Below are positions 1 to 8,157 of a stretch of 64,000 bases of DNA, piece by piece. Position numbers and translations under genes: made by a program. The notes beneath the pieces are model-generated. The model ran no database searches. It saw nothing but the letters and a program-made list of their open reading frames with translations, and was not told the DNA's origin. Source of the DNA: JAHELQ01 sp965603365 (lineage in GTDB: Bacteria > Acidobacteriota > Aminicenantia > UBA2199). How positions within the stretch are numbered: position 1 is the stretch's first letter; each line of letters begins with the position of its first letter. The stretch covers positions 1 through 64,000 of the forward strand of contig CBFDCR010000021.1 of the NCBI GenBank assembly GCA_965603365.1. The letters are read 5' to 3'.

Positions 1-1
1 G

Positions 2-913
2 CAAAACAGCGGCGGCCAACCGATTGGGGGTGTCCAGGTCAGTGCCTTCGGTGCCGACCCTGCCTGGAGCCATGAATCCGGCCACTTTGAATTGACCTTT
101 CCTTACAAAAGCCCCGGCGATACCGTGGTGTTAACGGTAAAGAAAGAGAAGCTGGAGGTGGTAGACGACGATAAATTGACCCATAACCTGCCCAGTGACC
201 CGGACAGGGTGATAACAATCGTGATGTGCGGGCTTGGGCAGCGGGATAAATATGCCCGGGAGTTATCCAGTATAGTCGAGAAATCGATCAACCGGAACTT
301 CGAGAAATTGTTAAAACAGATCCAGGATAAGGAAAAAGACATCCGGGACAAGGCCCAAAAGATTGCCGGGTTGGAGAAGTAGCGGGATACTGCCTTAGCC
401 CAGGCCAAAGAGCTGGCAGAACAATACTTCCATAAGGCCATATCCTCAGACCCGAATAACTTTGAAAACATCTTTAAATTTGCATTTTTCCTGCAAAACC
501 AGAACCAACATTTGCAAGCCCGCGATTTATATGAGAAGGCACTTACACTGGTCCAAAATGATTACGAAGAGGCAACCACCCTCAACAACCTGGGGATTTT
601 GTATTTTAAAATGGATCGGAAAGCCGAAGGTATCTCTTCAATGCAGAGGGCACTGGAAATAAGAGAGGAATTGGCAGGGATCAACCCGGAGGGGTTTGAA
701 CTGGATCTGTGTAGAACCCTGATTTCTCTTTCTGTAATGTATGGGGAAATGACAGAAGCCGGGTCTGAGCAGTCATACCGGCAGGGTTGTCTATCCATGA
801 TAAAGCGGGCCATAACCATCCTGGAAAGGTATCCCGGAATACCCCAGGCACAGAAGTACCTTGAAATCGCCAGACAGTTAAAACAAAATTTGGAAAAGCC
901 TCAAGACAATTAG
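2..913 (+). pseudogene. TPR protein with N-terminal beta-sandwich-like region, interrupted by an in-frame TAG; 5' end outside window
   Basis: One reading frame is open from base 2 to the stop at 911-913 except for a single TAG at 380-382. Before the TAG the frame encodes a region resembling a carboxypeptidase-regulatory-like beta domain, then a charged coiled coil ending in GLEK. After the TAG it continues RDTALAQAKELAEQYFHKAI and then at least two TPR motifs (about 512-660), so both halves belong to one protein. The codon context suggests a CAG-to-TAG change. Reinitiation at ATG 512 could make a 133-residue C-terminal piece. It is probably a recent pseudogene; amber readthrough or a sequencing error are alternatives. 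The function of the parent protein is not recognised. Confidence 0.7.
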
Positions 914-1006
914 AGGTTAAAATCTATTTCCTGCATTTTAACTCAAGTGGTGTTAGTGGTACATCCCCCGTCTTAAAATACCGACGAAAGGATGAAAAAC
1001 AGCCAA

Positions 1007-1384
1007 ATCGCTGTTCGGAGCAGCTTGATCGCTGTTCGGAGCAGCTAAATAGCTGTTCGGAGCAGCTTGATCGCTGCTTTTAACTGCAGTATCGCAGTTC
1101 TGAACTGCTGTGCCGCAGCTTTTAACTGCTGCAACGCAGTTTTTTACTGCTGTATCGCTGTTCGGAGCAGCTATATCGCTGTTCAGAGCAGCTACATCGC
1201 AGCTTTTAACTGCTACATCGCAGTTCTGAGCAGCTACATCGCAGTTCGGAGCAGCTACATCGCAGTTCGGAGCAGCTTCATCGCAGCTTTTAACTGCTTC
1301 ATCGCAGTTATTAACTGCTGTACTGCAGTTCTGAGCAGGTCTATCGCTGTTCGGAGCAGCTAAATAGCTGTTCGGAGCAGGTAA
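1007..1384. repeat. Tandem array, 18 units of exactly 21 bp, each an imperfect palindrome
   Basis: Eighteen consecutive 21-bp units keep perfect register. Two flavours alternate: units built on GCTGTTCGGAGCAGC and units built on GCAGCTTTTAACTGC or GCAGTTCTGAACTGC. Each has inverted arms (GCTG/CAGC or GCAG/CTGC), so every unit could form a small hairpin. In one forward frame (1067-1363) the array reads as a heptapeptide series of the AVRSSYI / AAFNCYI type, because 21 is divisible by three. That frame has no ribosome binding site and no recognisable protein. There are no unique spacers, so this is not CRISPR. Confidence 0.9.
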
Positions 1385-1413
1385 ATCGCGCCTCTGGGAG
1401 AGGGTTTTGGGCG

Positions 1414-1434
1414 AGGTGACAATATTGCCTGACC
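1414..1434 (+). repeat. Left copy of a 21-bp direct repeat flanking vapBC
   Basis: Reads AGGTGACAATaTTGcCTGaC. A near-identical copy (lower-case positions differ) lies at 2172-2192, just after the toxin stop codon. The pair brackets the TA module and may be the footprint of insertion or homologous exchange. The rest of 1385-1559 holds T-rich sequence and the vapBC promoter. Confidence 0.55.
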
Positions 1435-1482
1435 CCTTTTTGGTTCCCTTTTTTTCTACCAGGATTAAATAAAATTGCAGGG

Positions 1483-1511
1483 TTGATTTTTTAGCGGGAT
1501 GGTATTATTAT
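1483..1511 (+). promoter_or_regulatory. Predicted sigma-70-type promoter for vapBC
   Basis: TTGATT, a 17-bp spacer, then TATTAT, about 50 bp upstream of the antitoxin start codon. An AAGGAG ribosome binding site follows at 1548-1553. Confidence 0.5.
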
Positions 1512-1559
1512 AAAACCGGATTAAATTGAAAAACAGCGATATCATCGAAGGAGAAAACG

Positions 1560-1793
1560 ATGCAGCAAGTTTCAATAAAGAGTCAGATCGTAAAAGAGGT
1601 GGACGTACTGCCCCTGGACTTGCAAAAAAAGGTCCTCGACTTTATCAAACTCATTACCGATTCCACTACCCCCAGGGGGGTCTCCGGCAAAAGACTGATG
1701 AACATAGCGGGATTGATGACCGAAGACGAGGCGGATGAACTCTCTCAAATCATCGAGGACGGCTGCGAGAGGATCGATTATAATGAATGGTAA
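1560..1793 (+). CDS. VapB/DUF2281-like antitoxin
   Basis: A 77-residue acidic protein. The N-terminal half (VKEVDVLPLDLQKKVLDFI) matches the DUF2281 pattern, a short helical segment common in antitoxins paired with PIN toxins. The C-terminal tail is Glu/Asp-rich, as expected for a toxin-neutralising segment. ATG 1560 is chosen because AAGGAG lies seven bases upstream. The gene overlaps the PIN toxin by 11 bases, so the two are translationally coupled. No DNA-binding fold is evident by eye. The role as antitoxin is inferred from family resemblance and position. Confidence 0.75.
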   Translation: MQQVSIKSQIVKEVDVLPLDLQKKVLDFIKLITDSTTPRGVSGKRLMNIAGLMTEDEADELSQIIEDGCERIDYNEW

Positions 1794-2172
1794 AAGTTTA
1801 CTGGACACCAATATCGTTATTTCAATTTTTAAAGATGAAAAAAACATTGCCAAACGAATAAGAGCTTTAAGGAAAGTCTACATTCCTGTCGTTGTCTTAG
1901 GGGAACTCTATTATGGGGCATTCAAATCGATGAGAATCGAAAAAAATCTCAATAACATCTCTCTGTTGTTGGATCATATCAGTGTGCTGCAAACCAATGA
2001 GGGCACGGCGAAAATTTATGGCGAAATCAAGACCCAACTCAAGCGAAAAGGCAAACCTATTCCAGAAAACGACATCTGGGTCGCTGCTATCGCCAGACAA
2101 TTCAATTTAACATTGATTACAAAAGACGGTCATTTCAAAGAAGTCGATGGGCTAAAGTATACCTTATTATAA
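1783..2172 (+). CDS. vapC: PIN-domain ribonuclease toxin, VapC family
   Basis: A 129-residue PIN protein with the expected acidic residues: LLDTNIVI near the N-terminus, Glu in GELYYGA, Asp in PENDIWVAA, and Asp in TKDGHF. VapC toxins are Mg2+-dependent RNases that usually cut tRNA or rRNA and are held inactive by the partner antitoxin. The start is placed at ATG 1783, overlapping the antitoxin end, because MNGKSLLDTN matches the usual VapC N-terminus. A longer frame from 1735 would only translate antitoxin sequence. All four catalytic positions are intact, so the toxin should be active. Confidence 0.88.
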   Translation: MNGKSLLDTNIVISIFKDEKNIAKRIRALRKVYIPVVVLGELYYGAFKSMRIEKNLNNISLLLDHISVLQTNEGTAKIYGEIKTQLKRKGKPIPENDIWVAAIARQFNLTLITKDGHFKEVDGLKYTLL

Positions 2173-2192
2173 GGTGACAATCTTGTCTGGCC
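2172..2192 (+). repeat. Right copy of the 21-bp direct repeat flanking vapBC
   Basis: Reads AGGTGACAATcTTGtCTGgC, starting on the last base of the vapC stop codon. It pairs with 1414-1434. The remaining bases to 2316 hold no recognised feature. Confidence 0.55.
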
Positions 2193-2316
2193 ATTTTTTT
2201 GTGCCCTCGAAATGTCAAGCCTATTCTCGATAGATCCTGAAATAAATCAAGATTTTTTCTCCCCGGACAGCGGATGGTGGACAGCCGGGGGGTGTCGGGA
2301 ATTGTGTGGGGATGGG

Positions 2317-3432
2317 TTAGGGATCAAATTGGCGGGGCGGGGCCTTGAGGCCGTGGCCGGTCAGGGTTGAGACTACCGGGCCGGGGGGGGCGTGGTGGAG
2401 GAGAAACTTTTTTACCCCGGCAGCGGCAGCGGCCGAGGTGGGTTCGATGTAAAAGCCGCGGCTGCCCATCTCCGTTAAGGACTCCCGGATCTCCGTCTCG
2501 GTGACGGCGATAAAACAGCCCCCGGTTTGTTTGACCGCCGCCAGGATCTGGCGGCCCCGCCTGGGCGCGGCCACGGCAATACCCTCGGCCAGTGTCTCTT
2601 GCTTTTGAATCGGCGCTACATCCAAAATACCCTTATCAAAGGCGTTGACCAGCGGCGCACAGGCCCCGGCCTGGACAGCCACCAACCGGGGGATGCGATC
2701 GATTATCCTGGCCTGCATGAGTTCCTGGAAACCGATATAGGCGCCCAACAAGAGGGAGCCGTTGCCCACGGCGGCGACGAGGGTATCCGGCGCGCGCCAG
2801 CCCAACTGCTCACAGACCTCGAAGGCAAAGGTCCTGGTGCCCTGCAGGAAGAAGGGATTCCAGACATGGCTGGCATAAAAGGTATCCCCGGCCGCACGCA
2901 AGGCCGCCTGTTCCGTATCCTCCCGGCTGCCGTCTACCCGGTGGAGCCTGGCCCCGCAGGCCAGGATCTGGCTGCACTTGGCCGGGCCGGTACTGCGGGG
3001 CACGAAGATGCGGCACCCGATGCCGGCCCGGGCACAGTAGGTGGCAATACTGGAACCGGCATTGCCGGAGGAGTCCTCCACCACCTGCCGGATGCCCCAC
3101 TCCTTGAGCTTACTGACCAGGAGCGCCGCGCCCCGGTCCTTAAAGGAACCCGAGGGAAAGAGGTAATCCAATTTAAACAGCACCTCTTTCCCGGCCACCG
3201 TCAGCTTTTGTAGGGGGGTAAAGCCTTCGCCGAAGGAGACGATATTCCCATCTTCCTCTATGGGCAAGGCCTCCCGGTAGCGCCACATGGAGGGGGGCCG
3301 GTCTTCGATTCTTATCAGATCGAAGCGGGGTAAAAACTCCAGGTCCAGGAGCGACCCGCACTGGCAGCGCCAGCGGGGTTCATGGACCGCATAGCTCTTC
3401 GGGCAGCTCGAGCAAACCAGCCGCTTAGCCAC
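2317..3432 (-). CDS. Threonine synthase-like PLP-dependent enzyme
   Basis: A 371-residue fold-type II PLP enzyme. The likely Schiff-base lysine is Lys98 in PSGSFKDRGA, followed by the SSGNAGSS phosphate-binding segment. A four-Cys zinc-ribbon-like start (Cys7, Cys10, Cys23, Cys25) is typical of the archaeal-type threonine synthase branch. Threonine synthase converts O-phosphohomoserine to threonine. Related enzymes include cysteate synthase and diaminopropionate ammonia-lyase, so substrate is not certain. The start overlaps the end of the upstream S9 peptidase gene by eight bases, suggesting coupled translation. No homoserine-pathway neighbours are seen. Confidence 0.8.
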   Translation of the reverse strand: MAKRLVCSSCPKSYAVHEPRWRCQCGSLLDLEFLPRFDLIRIEDRPPSMWRYREALPIEEDGNIVSFGEGFTPLQKLTVAGKEVLFKLDYLFPSGSFKDRGAALLVSKLKEWGIRQVVEDSSGNAGSSIATYCARAGIGCRIFVPRSTGPAKCSQILACGARLHRVDGSREDTEQAALRAAGDTFYASHVWNPFFLQGTRTFAFEVCEQLGWRAPDTLVAAVGNGSLLLGAYIGFQELMQARIIDRIPRLVAVQAGACAPLVNAFDKGILDVAPIQKQETLAEGIAVAAPRRGRQILAAVKQTGGCFIAVTETEIRESLTEMGSRGFYIEPTSAAAAAGVKKFLLHHAPPGPVVSTLTGHGLKAPPRQFDP

Positions 3433-5479
3433 CTGTTTTCAACCACTGATCCAGCCAGCCAATGACCGTATCGTGCCAGAAGATGCTGTTGTGGGGTTTG
3501 AGGACCCAGTGGTTCTCATCGGGGAAGTAGAGCAGTTTGCTGGGAATCCCCCGCCTCTGTAAGGCGGTAAAGGCGGAAAACCCTTGAGTCTCCACCACCC
3601 GGAAGTCGAAGGCCCCGTGGACGACCAGCATGGGCGTCTTCCAGTTCTTGACAAAGTTGACGGGATTCTGCTTCTCATAACCCTGGGGATTATCCCAGGG
3701 GGTGCCCAGGTGATCCCATTCGGGGAACCAGAGCTCCTCGGTATCATAGTAAGCCAGCCGCTCATCCAGGTTGCCGTCGTGGCTCACCAGGCAGCGGAAG
3801 CGGTCGGGCCAGTTGCCGGCGATCCAGTTAATCATGTAGCCGCCAAAGGAGGCGCCTAAGGCACCGACCCGGCTGCCCTCCAACCAGGGATACTTTTCCA
3901 GCGCCGCGGCCAGTCCCTTTTTCAAATCCTCCAGGGGCTTGCCACCCCAGTCGCCGCGGATGGAATCGGTAAAGGCCTGGCCATAGCCCACGGAACCGTG
4001 GAAATCCACCATGACGACGCCGTAACCGGCCCCGGTATACACCTGGGGATTCCAGCGGTAGTGGAAATCGTTGCCGAACGACCCCTGGGGACCGCCGTGA
4101 ATCAAGAAAGCCACCGGGTACTTTTGGGCCGGATCAAAATCCACCGGATAGACCAGGTAGCCGTACACGGTCTCGTCATTCCAGCCCGTGAAGGTAAATT
4201 GCTCGTATTTTCCCAGGCGGCAGGCGGCCAATTTCCCGGCATTGATGCGGGTAATCGTCTTCATGCTGCGGCCCCGGGTATCTACGGAGTAGATCTCAAC
4301 CGGCGAAGCCAGACTATCCAGCCCGAAATAGATGCGTTTGCCGTAAATCGACGGCCCCCGCACATGGCCCTGGGAGAGCAGGGTCTTTACCTTGCCGGTT
4401 TTTACATCTATGGCAAACAGGGGCACCTGGCCGAGATTGTCGGCAGTTGTATAGATAGTCCTGTCATCGGCAGACCAGACAATGGTTTGCGGTGAGCGGT
4501 CCCACTTCTCCGTCAGCACCCGCTCCCGGCCGTCCTTCAAAGACCGCAGCACGATGCGGAAACGGTCGGCCTCATAGCGGGGCCGGGACATGGCCAGGTA
4601 AGCCATTGTTTCACCGTCGTTGGCAAACACCGGCGTGGTATCCCAGGCCTTGTTCTTCTCGGTCAAACATGTCGGCGGTTTTGAACCGTCCGCCGCTGCC
4701 ATAAAAAGGTCGAAATTGGTAGACCAGGCCTCCTCCGGGCCGCTGTTGGCCGCGGTGAATACCAGTGCCTTGCCGCAGGGGGTAAAACAAAACTCCTCGC
4801 TGCCGCCAAAGGGTTTGAGGGGAGAGTCGGCATCCATGCCCTTCATCACATCCACCGCCTTGCCCCCGGCAGCCGGCATGACGAAAATATGGGAGCGGCG
4901 TCCGTCGTTCCAGGTATCCCAGTGACGGATAAACAGACGCTCGTAGATGCGGCCGCTGACCTTACAGTTCTCAATCTTTTCCAGCTTTTTTTTGCTCCCT
5001 TCGGGACACACATCGGGAAAGACATCCATGGTAAAGGCCAGTTGCTGGCCGTCCGGTGAAATAATCAGGTTGCCCACATCTAAGGGAAAATCGGTGACCT
5101 GCCGGGCCTCTCCGCCGTCAATGGGAATGCACCACACCTGGGAGGAGCCGGAACGGGAAGAGAGGAAAAATATCTGTTTACCTTTACCGGCCCACACCGG
5201 GTTATAATCGGCAGCCGGATCGGCGGTCAGGCGCCGCAGCCCGGTGCCGTCGGTTCCCACCAGCCACAGATCCGTGCGCCCCCGGTTGGCCTCCAGGTCG
5301 GTCCGGCGCCGCACAAACACGATGAGAGTGCCGTCGGGCGAGACCTGCTGTCCGGATATGCGGTCCATGGTCACCAGGTCGTGAACCGAGAAGGGATGAC
5401 TCCCGGTCTGATCACCGGCATAAAGGGACAGGCCAAAAAGTAAAATAAAACCCAAAATAATACTCAAAATGTTACGCAT
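3425..5479 (-). CDS. S9 family prolyl oligopeptidase-type serine peptidase, secreted
   Basis: A 684-residue protein with an N-terminal signal peptide (MRNILSIILGFILLFGLSLY), a WD40-like/TolB beta-propeller (about residues 40-400) and a C-terminal alpha/beta hydrolase domain. The catalytic triad is visible: Ser544 in GASFGGY, Asp625 in GAFDFRV, His657 in ENHWV. S9 enzymes of this layout (dipeptidyl peptidase 5 or acylaminoacyl peptidase types) trim oligopeptides, fitting a peptide-fermenting lifestyle. ATG 5479 is chosen over an in-frame start 39 bases upstream because AAGGAGG precedes it and a clean signal peptide begins there. It is co-transcribed with the threonine-synthase-like gene. Confidence 0.88.
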   Translation of the reverse strand: MRNILSIILGFILLFGLSLYAGDQTGSHPFSVHDLVTMDRISGQQVSPDGTLIVFVRRRTDLEANRGRTDLWLVGTDGTGLRRLTADPAADYNPVWAGKGKQIFFLSSRSGSSQVWCIPIDGGEARQVTDFPLDVGNLIISPDGQQLAFTMDVFPDVCPEGSKKKLEKIENCKVSGRIYERLFIRHWDTWNDGRRSHIFVMPAAGGKAVDVMKGMDADSPLKPFGGSEEFCFTPCGKALVFTAANSGPEEAWSTNFDLFMAAADGSKPPTCLTEKNKAWDTTPVFANDGETMAYLAMSRPRYEADRFRIVLRSLKDGRERVLTEKWDRSPQTIVWSADDRTIYTTADNLGQVPLFAIDVKTGKVKTLLSQGHVRGPSIYGKRIYFGLDSLASPVEIYSVDTRGRSMKTITRINAGKLAACRLGKYEQFTFTGWNDETVYGYLVYPVDFDPAQKYPVAFLIHGGPQGSFGNDFHYRWNPQVYTGAGYGVVMVDFHGSVGYGQAFTDSIRGDWGGKPLEDLKKGLAAALEKYPWLEGSRVGALGASFGGYMINWIAGNWPDRFRCLVSHDGNLDERLAYYDTEELWFPEWDHLGTPWDNPQGYEKQNPVNFVKNWKTPMLVVHGAFDFRVVETQGFSAFTALQRRGIPSKLLYFPDENHWVLKPHNSIFWHDTVIGWLDQWLKTGG

Positions 5480-5633
5480 CAAATCCTCCTTAAGCGATTT
5501 AAAATTGGCTGAAGACATTACACCTCAAAAAAAATTCTACTGCAAACTATCTTACCTGTCAACAATTATCTTCTATTCACTACTCCCCCATCCCAAAACA
5601 TGATAAAATAGGGGTGAATGAGCGGAGACGACT

Positions 5634-6632
5634 ATGATAGCGAAGACATGTGAAACATGCGAAAATTACCGGCATATCCAGCACTTCTTAACTATATTGA
5701 ACAAACGGGTCAAACACATCAAACCCCTGCCCGGCGAGACCCCTGCCTTAAAGGATATCGACATATATGGCGAAACCATCAGCAAAAGCGGGACTGCTGG
5801 TGGGGATCACATCATCTACATCGATTTTAATAAACGCTACGACCTGGAAGCCCGGATAAAGAAGGTGGAAGAGGGGTGGCAAAAGGATGTGGCCGGACTT
5901 TCTAACGAAGAGATCGAGACGAATCTATGTGTTCAGCGGAAGAGGCAGGAGAAAGACCGGATCATCGAGCAATTGAAGCTGAATCGAACCCGGGCCGGTG
6001 TATTGGTGGCGGATGTCAAGGGCCATGACGAGAGCGCCGCCTTTATCGTGGGCATGCTGCACCAATCGTTCCTCACCGGTACCCTATATGAACTCAGCCT
6101 GTATGGAAACATCACCACCCACCTGTTTGAAATTATCAACACCCGCTTCTACAACTCATCCAGTATCGACGACTTCCTGACCATGCTGTACGGTGAAATC
6201 TCGGTAGACGGCACCTTCAAATTTATTACCGCCGGCCACCCCAAACCCATGGTCTTTTCCAACGAATTCAATCGACTGGTGGACATCCACCCGGAACTGA
6301 TCGCCAATTACCCGCCTATCGGTATCATGCCGTCGGCCGAGGATATCGACGCCGCCACCGCCAGCAGTAACCTGGGATACAAGCAGGGCTACACGGTCAA
6401 CAAAATCATCCTGATGGGAAAGGGAGATATCCTCCTGCTTTACACCGACGGACTGTCGGATCACGCTAAGGCCGACGACGACATGTTCTTCCCCTCCCAC
6501 CTGGAGGAGACGCTGAAAAGCCATAAACATCTTTCCAGCCGGGAAATATGTTTTTCCCTTAAGAGGGCATTGCTAGAATTCAACCCGGAACCCGAAGACG
6601 ACGTCACCTACCTGGTTATTAAAAAAAATTAG
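5634..6632 (+). CDS. SpoIIE-type PP2C serine/threonine phosphatase
   Basis: A 332-residue cytoplasmic protein. Residues about 60-330 match the PPM/SpoIIE phosphatase fold: GGDHIIYIDF, VLVADVKGHDESAAFIVGMLH (metal-binding Asp and Gly), FITAGHPKP, LLLYTDGLSDH and a closing DDVTYLVI with Asp pair. A charged coiled coil sits at about residues 90-120. These enzymes dephosphorylate anti-sigma-factor antagonists in partner-switching pathways. No anti-sigma or STAS partner is adjacent; only the small gene at 6681 follows. The divergent neighbour is the S9 peptidase, 115 bp away. Confidence 0.85.
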   Translation: MIAKTCETCENYRHIQHFLTILNKRVKHIKPLPGETPALKDIDIYGETISKSGTAGGDHIIYIDFNKRYDLEARIKKVEEGWQKDVAGLSNEEIETNLCVQRKRQEKDRIIEQLKLNRTRAGVLVADVKGHDESAAFIVGMLHQSFLTGTLYELSLYGNITTHLFEIINTRFYNSSSIDDFLTMLYGEISVDGTFKFITAGHPKPMVFSNEFNRLVDIHPELIANYPPIGIMPSAEDIDAATASSNLGYKQGYTVNKIILMGKGDILLLYTDGLSDHAKADDDMFFPSHLEETLKSHKHLSSREICFSLKRALLEFNPEPEDDVTYLVIKKN

Positions 6633-6642
6633 CAGAACCCGG

Positions 6643-6671
6643 TTGATTTTAGATATTAAACATACTATATT
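6643..6671 (+). promoter_or_regulatory. Predicted promoter placing transcription start at the next gene's ATG
   Basis: TTGATT, a 17-bp spacer and TATATT. The expected start of transcription is about 6678, only a few bases from ATG 6681. There is no Shine-Dalgarno sequence in between, so the transcript may be leaderless. Confidence 0.4.
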
Positions 6672-6680
6672 ATAATCACC

Positions 6681-6947
6681 ATGAAAGATACCTATGACCC
6701 ACAGTTCATTTACGATGCCTTCTATCGGAACGGCTTCACGGTCAGGCGGATCGATCAATTCGACCAGGGCAATTATGCCGAGATCCGCACCGAGCTCAAT
6801 TATCCCGATTTCCTCACTCTCAACGAACTGCAAGAGATCATCTTAAAATTAAATGTCATCGAAGAGAGTGAAAACGTCAAGATCAAAATTGTGCACGTCG
6901 ATATGATTCACAAAAGCCTGCGGGTAAATATATACATAGAATCTTGA
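6681..6947 (+). CDS. Small conserved-looking protein of unknown function
   Basis: An 88-residue soluble protein, not recognised. It begins MKDTYDPQFIYDAFYRNGF and alternates predicted helix and strand, ending in a beta-rich KIVHVDMIHKSLRVNIYIES. There is no signal peptide, membrane segment or Cys motif. It lies 48 bp after the PP2C phosphatase on the same strand and could be its partner, though a separate promoter seems to precede it. No ribosome binding site is visible upstream of the ATG. Codon use resembles the flanking genes, which supports it as real. Confidence 0.6.
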   Translation: MKDTYDPQFIYDAFYRNGFTVRRIDQFDQGNYAEIRTELNYPDFLTLNELQEIILKLNVIEESENVKIKIVHVDMIHKSLRVNIYIES

Positions 6948-6995
6948 AGAATATAGGGAATAGTGGAATAATGGAATGATGGAAGAATGGGGGAG
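6945..6995. repeat. Low-complexity GAATRRTGG-type repeat
   Basis: Degenerate short repeats such as GGAATAATGGAATGATGGAA follow the stop of the preceding gene. A related stretch occurs at 48257-48285, so the motif is dispersed in intergenic DNA. No function can be assigned. Confidence 0.45.
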
Positions 6996-7001
6996 TTGGA
7001 T

Positions 7002-7030
7002 TTGCCGCGGTCGTAAAATATTGATATAAT
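7002..7030 (+). promoter_or_regulatory. Predicted sigma-70-type promoter for the EamA transporter
   Basis: TTGCCG, a 17-bp spacer and a perfect TATAAT, 37 bp upstream of the ATG at 7067. AAAGGAGC precedes the start codon. Confidence 0.55.
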
Positions 7031-7066
7031 CCTGAATCAAGTTTCAAAGGAGCATTCCGAAATCTT

Positions 7067-7960
7067 ATGAACTTTCAGGGTGAAATTGCCGCCTTATTGA
7101 CCGCCTTTTGCTGGGCCTTTAACTCGATCGTGTTCACCCGGGCCGGGCTCAGGGTAGGCTCAGGGACCGTCAACCACCTGCGCCTGTGGATTGCCTTCTC
7201 GGCCCTGGCCATCATTCATCTCGCCTTTTTTAACACCCCCTTTCCCTTCACCATCGAAGGCGACCGGCTTTTTTACCTGGCCGTCTCCGGGTTGATCGGC
7301 CTGATTATCGGCGACAGCCTGCTGTTTGAGGCCTTCGTGCTCATCGGCGCCCGCCTATCCATGCTGCTGATGCTGCTGGCCCCCATCTTCGGTGCCCTCT
7401 TAGCCTGGCTGGTGCTGGGGGAAACGCTGCACATTATCGAAATTCTGGCCATCCTGGTCACCGTGGGGGGCATCGGCTGGGTGGTGTCCGAGGTCAAAGG
7501 CCCTTCTAAAGAAAGATCGCCCAAATATGGGCTGGGAATATTATTGGGCATCGGTGCCGCTGCCGGCCAGGCCGGGGGGCTGCTGCTCTCCAAGATCGGC
7601 ATGGCCGGAGGCTACTCCGCCATCTCCGCCAGCCTGGTGCGCATTGCCGCTGCCGCGGTAATTATGGGCTTCATATTCTGGCTGCGGGGTAAAATGCCCT
7701 CGGAAAGGCAGAAGCTAAAAGATCGCCGGGCCTTGCTGGCCATCCTCAGCGGTTCGCTGGTGGGGCCGGTATTCGGAATCGTCCTCTCCCTGGTGGCCAT
7801 CACCCACACCCACATCGGCGTGGCCTCCACCCTGATGTCCCTCTCCCCGGTCATCCTGATCCCGGTCTCCGGCCTTATATTCAAAGAGCGGGTCAGCCTC
7901 CGGGCCGTACTGGGAACCATCGTCGCCCTGCTCGGCGCCGCCATCCTCTTCTTCACCTGA
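7067..7960 (+). CDS. DMT superfamily EamA-family transporter
   Basis: A 297-residue inner-membrane protein with about ten hydrophobic segments arranged as two EamA repeats. The first includes GLIIGDSLLFEAFVLIGARL and LAPIFGALLAWLVLGE; the second ends LSPVILIPVSGLIFKERVSL. The paired GE(T/R) motifs at the end of each repeat are typical of drug/metabolite transporters, which export amino acids, nucleobases or other small molecules. Substrate cannot be told from sequence. The gene has its own promoter and is monocistronic; an inverted repeat element follows it. Confidence 0.88.
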   Translation: MNFQGEIAALLTAFCWAFNSIVFTRAGLRVGSGTVNHLRLWIAFSALAIIHLAFFNTPFPFTIEGDRLFYLAVSGLIGLIIGDSLLFEAFVLIGARLSMLLMLLAPIFGALLAWLVLGETLHIIEILAILVTVGGIGWVVSEVKGPSKERSPKYGLGILLGIGAAAGQAGGLLLSKIGMAGGYSAISASLVRIAAAAVIMGFIFWLRGKMPSERQKLKDRRALLAILSGSLVGPVFGIVLSLVAITHTHIGVASTLMSLSPVILIPVSGLIFKERVSLRAVLGTIVALLGAAILFFT

Positions 7961-7975
7961 TCGTTCTCTATAATA

Positions 7976-8067
7976 AGCCGCTAAGGACACGAAGAACCGC
8001 GAAGGACAACGGGTTTCCAACCATTTGCCTTATTATCCTTCGTGTAACTTCGCGTTCTTAGCGGCTA
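7976..8067. repeat. Imperfect inverted-repeat element between transporter and HIT genes
   Basis: The left arm (AGCCGCTAAGGACACGAAGA, 7976 onward) and the right arm (ending TTCTTAGCGGCT at 8067) are imperfect inverted copies, each about 34 bp, with a short A/T-rich centre. Internally each arm repeats CACGAAG/CGCGAAG words. The layout resembles a small non-coding mobile or REP-type element and may also stop transcription. Confidence 0.6.
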
Positions 8068-8157
8068 AACACACGAAGACATTTTAAATTAAAAAATTGG
8101 ATTTTTTTTAGTAAATCGGGTATACTTCTTGATTCATGGTCATTAGAAGGAGTGCGA

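Noticed and set aside
380..382. TAG as pyrrolysine codon
   Set aside because: No pyrrolysine machinery is visible and the context fits a simple CAG-to-TAG change.
1067..1363. 98-codon plus-strand frame with heptapeptide pattern
   Set aside because: It is a by-product of the 21-bp tandem array; no ribosome site and no family resemblance.
1007..1384. CRISPR array
   Set aside because: Units are contiguous with no unique spacers and no cas genes are present.
7976..8067. Insertion sequence
   Set aside because: No transposase frame; the element is only inverted arms of about 34 bp.
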